Below are positions 61,376 to 64,000 of a stretch of 64,000 bases of DNA, one piece after another. The position numbers and the translations under genes were made by a program. Origin of the DNA: Pedobacter foliorum (GTDB lineage: Bacteria > Bacteroidota > Bacteroidia > Sphingobacteriales > Sphingobacteriaceae); the NCBI RefSeq assembly GCF_013266735.1, contig NZ_JABSNU010000003.1, positions 620,001 to 684,000 of the forward strand, given 5' to 3'. Below the pieces are notes generated by a model. It ran no database searches and was not told the DNA's origin. It saw only the letters and a list, made by a program, of their open reading frames with translations. Numbering within the stretch: the first letter of the stretch is position 1; every line of letters begins with the position of its first letter.

Positions 61376-61458
61376 AATTAGGAAAAAAATACCTTATTAA
61401 GTCCGAACATTTTGCTGTTAATATTTGTTAAATAACTAACGCATACTTTAAACTGCGT

Positions 61459-61466
61459 TATATTTG
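61459..61466 (+). promoter_or_regulatory. -7 promoter box before the exported regulatory-domain protein
   Basis: TATATTTG followed by AAT and ATG (61470), spacing 3, as in the other putatively leaderless genes. Confidence 0.45.
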
Positions 61467-61469
61467 AAT

Positions 61470-62210
61470 ATGCTCAAAAAACTTTTGTTAATACTGATTC
61501 TATTTGCTCCCGTAACATTATTGGCACAAGATGCCCTCTTGGGAACTGTTTATGATTTTGAAATAAAAACCTTGCCGTTACAGGAAGTAAATGTTCGAAA
61601 TCTCAATAGTAGTGAAAGTACAAAAACAAAAGCGTCGGGTAAGTTTACCCTTGCTGCTAAAGTTGGGGATGTGTTAGAGTTTTCATTAAATGGGTATCAT
61701 AACGATACATTATATGTTACAAACCTCTCTCCAAAAACCGTATACCTTCCGGCAAGTTCAACCAATTTGAAGGAAGTAAAGATTTTGAGTGCAAAAATAA
61801 ATCCTACAATTTTAAGCCCAGATCCAGAGGCCAAAGAATTTAAACGAGTTGAAGCTGATGACTATAGAGGTAAACCTAATGTTTCTAAAGCAGGTGGTAT
61901 TAAGCTCAATTTGGGATATGGCAAGTATAAAGAGCAACAGGCTAAGGCGAAAGAGTTAGAAGAAAAGGATAGATATGAGGCGGAAATAAACAGTGTTTTT
62001 ACGGAAGCATATGTGTCTGATCTGGTAAAATTAAAAGGACAGGAGTTAAAAGATTTCATGACCTTGTATCGCCCAACTGTTGGTATTGTACAAGCAACCA
62101 GACCTTTTAACTATAAGTTCTATACAGTTCAGGCTTATCATAAATGGTTAAAATTACCTCCATCTCAAAGAAGACCACCCCAAGTACCTAAGTTAAAGAA
62201 AAACGAATAA
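61470..62210 (+). CDS. Exported protein with carboxypeptidase-regulatory-like domain
   Basis: A 246-residue protein with signal peptide (about 1-19, ending LLAQ). A beta-sandwich of the carboxypeptidase-regulatory-like type follows (about 22-95: GTVYDFEIKTLPLQEVNVRNLNSSESTKTKASGKFTLAAKVGDVLEFSLNGY). The C-terminal half is basic and helical (AKAKELEEKDRYEAEINSVF, KLPPSQRRPPQVPKLKKNE). This layout recurs in Bacteroidetes envelope proteins without known function. A short leader of zero or a few bases is predicted from the promoter box. It precedes the M1 peptidase gene by 71 bp. Confidence 0.8.
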   Translation: MLKKLLLILILFAPVTLLAQDALLGTVYDFEIKTLPLQEVNVRNLNSSESTKTKASGKFTLAAKVGDVLEFSLNGYHNDTLYVTNLSPKTVYLPASSTNLKEVKILSAKINPTILSPDPEAKEFKRVEADDYRGKPNVSKAGGIKLNLGYGKYKEQQAKAKELEEKDRYEAEINSVFTEAYVSDLVKLKGQELKDFMTLYRPTVGIVQATRPFNYKFYTVQAYHKWLKLPPSQRRPPQVPKLKKNE

Positions 62211-62281
62211 ACCCGTTACATTACCCGTGGATTAAAGGGATTTTATATCTTTAATCCTAAATCTTTAACTTAAACTTTTAT

Positions 62282-64000
62282 ATGTCTTACAGGTCAACCA
62301 TACTAATGGTATTGTTGTGTGCATTTGCTTTGACTACAGTTGCACAGCAAACAGATTCAAATTCTAGTAATTACGACGCTCATGCTGCATTTAGTCCGCT
62401 GTTTTATACAAAAAATGGGAATGAATATAGATCGGCAAGTGGTTACCCAGGGCCAAAATACTGGCAGAATCATGCAGATTATACCATAAGTGCAAATCTT
62501 GATGATGCAAATAATACAATAACAGGTTCTGTTACCATTACCTATAAAAATAATAGCCCGGATAAGTTACCTTATTTATGGTTGCAGTTAGATCAGAATT
62601 TGTTTTCTCCAGAATCCAGAGGCGCGTCATTAATTGCAGCAGGAAGTAGATATGGGGCCAGGGGAGAAAAATTAAACGGAGGATATAAAATAGAAGGATT
62701 ATCTGTTTCACAAAAACAGAAGCCGGTAAAGTTCAGTTCCCTGATTGAAGATACACGCATGCAGATCAGATTGGATGAGCCGATGGCTGCTGGTGGAGAT
62801 GTGGTTACCATTAAAATGAATTTTTCTTTTGTTGTTCCTATCAATGGGTCTGACCGTATGGGGCATTTAACCACTAAAAATGGAGAGATATTCTCTATAG
62901 CTCAATGGTTCCCTCGCATGTGTGTTTATGATGATGTTTTAGGGTGGAATACTTTGCCTTACTGGGGAGCAGGGGAGTTCTATTGCGAATATGGCGATTA
63001 TGATTTCGCTGTAACAGCTCCTGCAAATCATATTGTTATGGGGTCTGGCGAGTTGTTAAATCCACAAGATGTTTTTACAGCAGAGCAACTACAGAGATGG
63101 AATGAAGCAAAATCAAGTGATAAAACAATCACAATAAGATCGGAGTCTGAAGTTAAGGATCCTAAATCTCGCCCAGCTAAAGATAAACTCACCTGGAAAT
63201 TTAGAATCAAAAATGCCAGGGATGTTGCATGGGGTTCATCAAAAGCATTTGTTTTAGATGCAGCGCGTATTAATTTGCCAAGTGGTAAGAAGTCGTTGGC
63301 TGTTTCGGTACACCCTGTTGAAAGTAATGGGAGTGATGGCTACGGCAGAGCTGTAGAATATGTTAAAACATCAATAGAACATTATTCTAATAAATGGTTT
63401 GAGTATCCATATCCAATGGCGGTAAATGTAGCCAGTAATGTTGGAGGGATGGAATATCCTGGAATTGTTTTTTGTGGTTGGAATGCTAAAAAAGGCAGTG
63501 CATGGGGAGTTATAGATCATGAATTTGGCCACACCTGGTTTCCTATGATTGTGGGTAGCAATGAGCGTAAGTACGGCTGGATGGATGAAGGATTTAATAC
63601 TTTCATTAATGGGATATCATCATCTGCCTTTAATAATGGCGAATACAAAAAGGCTCCTGAAGATATGCACAAGGTTGCCGAAAAACTGCAAAATCCAGAA
63701 GTAGAGTATATCATGTTGAGCCCGGATGCGATGAAAGAACGCAATATTGGTGGAAACTTATACTACAAACCTGCTCAGGGTTTAAATATTTTAAGAAATG
63801 TGGTGCTGGGAGCTGATCGTTTTGATTATGCTTTCAGACAATATATAGATCATTGGGCTTTTAAACATCCTATGCCTGATGACTTTTTCCGCTCAATGGA
63901 GAATGGTGCTGGCGAGGACCTTTCGTGGTTTTGGAAAGGTTGGTTCCTGGAAAACTGGAAAATGGATCAGGCTATTGTTAGTGTAACGGAATCTGACAGG
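62282..64000 (+). CDS. M1-family zinc metallopeptidase, 3' end missing
   Basis: An open frame of 573 codons runs from ATG 62282 to the right edge with no stop, so the gene is truncated by the window. A signal peptide (about 1-21, ending TVAQ) gives a periplasmic or surface enzyme. The N-terminal beta domain ([20 protein letters not shown]) and catalytic domain match M1 aminopeptidases: [10 protein letters not shown] near 395, the zinc motif HEFGH at 413-417, and the third ligand Glu436 in DEGFNTF exactly 18 residues after. The substrate-anchoring GGMEYP corresponds to GxMEN, here with Tyr. Confidence 0.92.
   Translation, partial: MSYRSTILMVLLCAFALTTVAQQTDSNSSNYDAHAAFSPLFYTKNGNEYRSASGYPGPKYWQNHADYTISANLDDANNTITGSVTITYKNNSPDKLPYLWLQLDQNLFSPESRGASLIAAGSRYGARGEKLNGGYKIEGLSVSQKQKPVKFSSLIEDTRMQIRLDEPMAAGGDVVTIKMNFSFVVPINGSDRMGHLTTKNGEIFSIAQWFPRMCVYDDVLGWNTLPYWGAGEFYCEYGDYDFAVTAPANHIVMGSGELLNPQDVFTAEQLQRWNEAKSSDKTITIRSESEVKDPKSRPAKDKLTWKFRIKNARDVAWGSSKAFVLDAARINLPSGKKSLAVSVHPVESNGSDGYGRAVEYVKTSIEHYSNKWFEYPYPMAVNVASNVGGMEYPGIVFCGWNAKKGSAWGVIDHEFGHTWFPMIVGSNERKYGWMDEGFNTFINGISSSAFNNGEYKKAPEDMHKVAEKLQNPEVEYIMLSPDAMKERNIGGNLYYKPAQGLNILRNVVLGADRFDYAFRQYIDHWAFKHPMPDDFFRSMENGAGEDLSWFWKGWFLENWKMDQAIVSVTESDR

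Noticed and set aside
1..64000. Prophage, integrated plasmid or defence island
   Set aside because: No integrase, phage structural, toxin-antitoxin, restriction or CRISPR genes were recognised; gene content is chromosomal core plus one glycan locus.

Overview
The window looks like a chromosomal segment of a low-GC Bacteroidetes, most likely Pedobacter or a close Sphingobacteriaceae relative. The evidence is a SusC/SusD polysaccharide-uptake pair, promoters of the TTG-N19-TAnnTTTG type, A-rich sequence before start codons instead of strong Shine-Dalgarno sites, a YtxJ protein (bacillithiol users), and RskA/ECF and LytS/LytTR pairs. The genus is inferred from protein style; no 16S gene is present.

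Layout. 1-6810: the 3' part of uvrA, an NAD(P)H-hydrate dehydratase, then on the minus strand an ECF sigma/anti-sigma pair, lipA, ytxJ, a tiny lipoprotein and ribH. 6811-18360: housekeeping genes (TPR membrane protein, recF with a DciA-like DUF721 gene, two FKBP isomerases, ndk, an NrnA-like phosphoesterase, tatD, an asparaginase, a metallo-beta-lactamase/rhodanese fusion, an alpha/beta hydrolase). They are separated by repeat-rich intergenic stretches. 18432-27840: polyprenyl synthase, M28 peptidase, a creD operon with its own winged-helix regulator, a DUF47 protein, a divergent glpR/glpD pair and a fatty-acid desaturase. 28017-45217: a complete alpha-glucan utilisation locus. It holds a LacI regulator, SusC, SusD, two small exported proteins, a SusE-like lipoprotein, an exported GH13 amylase, beta-phosphoglucomutase, a GH65 phosphorylase, an MFS sugar transporter and a GH13 lipoprotein. 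45265-52795: accA, a DUF2723 membrane protein, tRNA-Gln, prs, rplY and pth. 52785-60879: five signalling genes on the minus strand (LytS-type kinase, LytTR regulator, a 1157-residue hybrid kinase, an orphan CheR, a second hybrid kinase). 61028-64000: an ArsC/YffB-like protein, an exported protein with a carboxypeptidase-regulatory-like domain, and the 5' part of an M1 peptidase cut by the window end.

How the glucan locus works (inference from families): SusC/SusD/SusE and the GH13 lipoprotein bind, cut and import starch or maltodextrin. The exported GH13 enzyme trims it in the periplasm. The MFS carrier moves maltose-like sugars inward. GH65 phosphorolyses them to glucose and beta-glucose-1-phosphate, and PgmB makes glucose-6-phosphate. 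A near-perfect LacI-type operator lies between the regulator and susC.

No prophage, insertion sequence with a transposase, CRISPR array or recognisable defence system is present. The least explained sequence is intergenic: a REP-like palindrome family (five sites, two joined to a second 48-bp repeat), two unrelated arrays that share an 11-bp period and end in inverted units, and a 90-bp inverted repeat whose arms begin exactly at the stop codons of two convergent genes. Several genes have a TAnnTTTG box 3-5 bases before the ATG, which suggests leaderless mRNAs.
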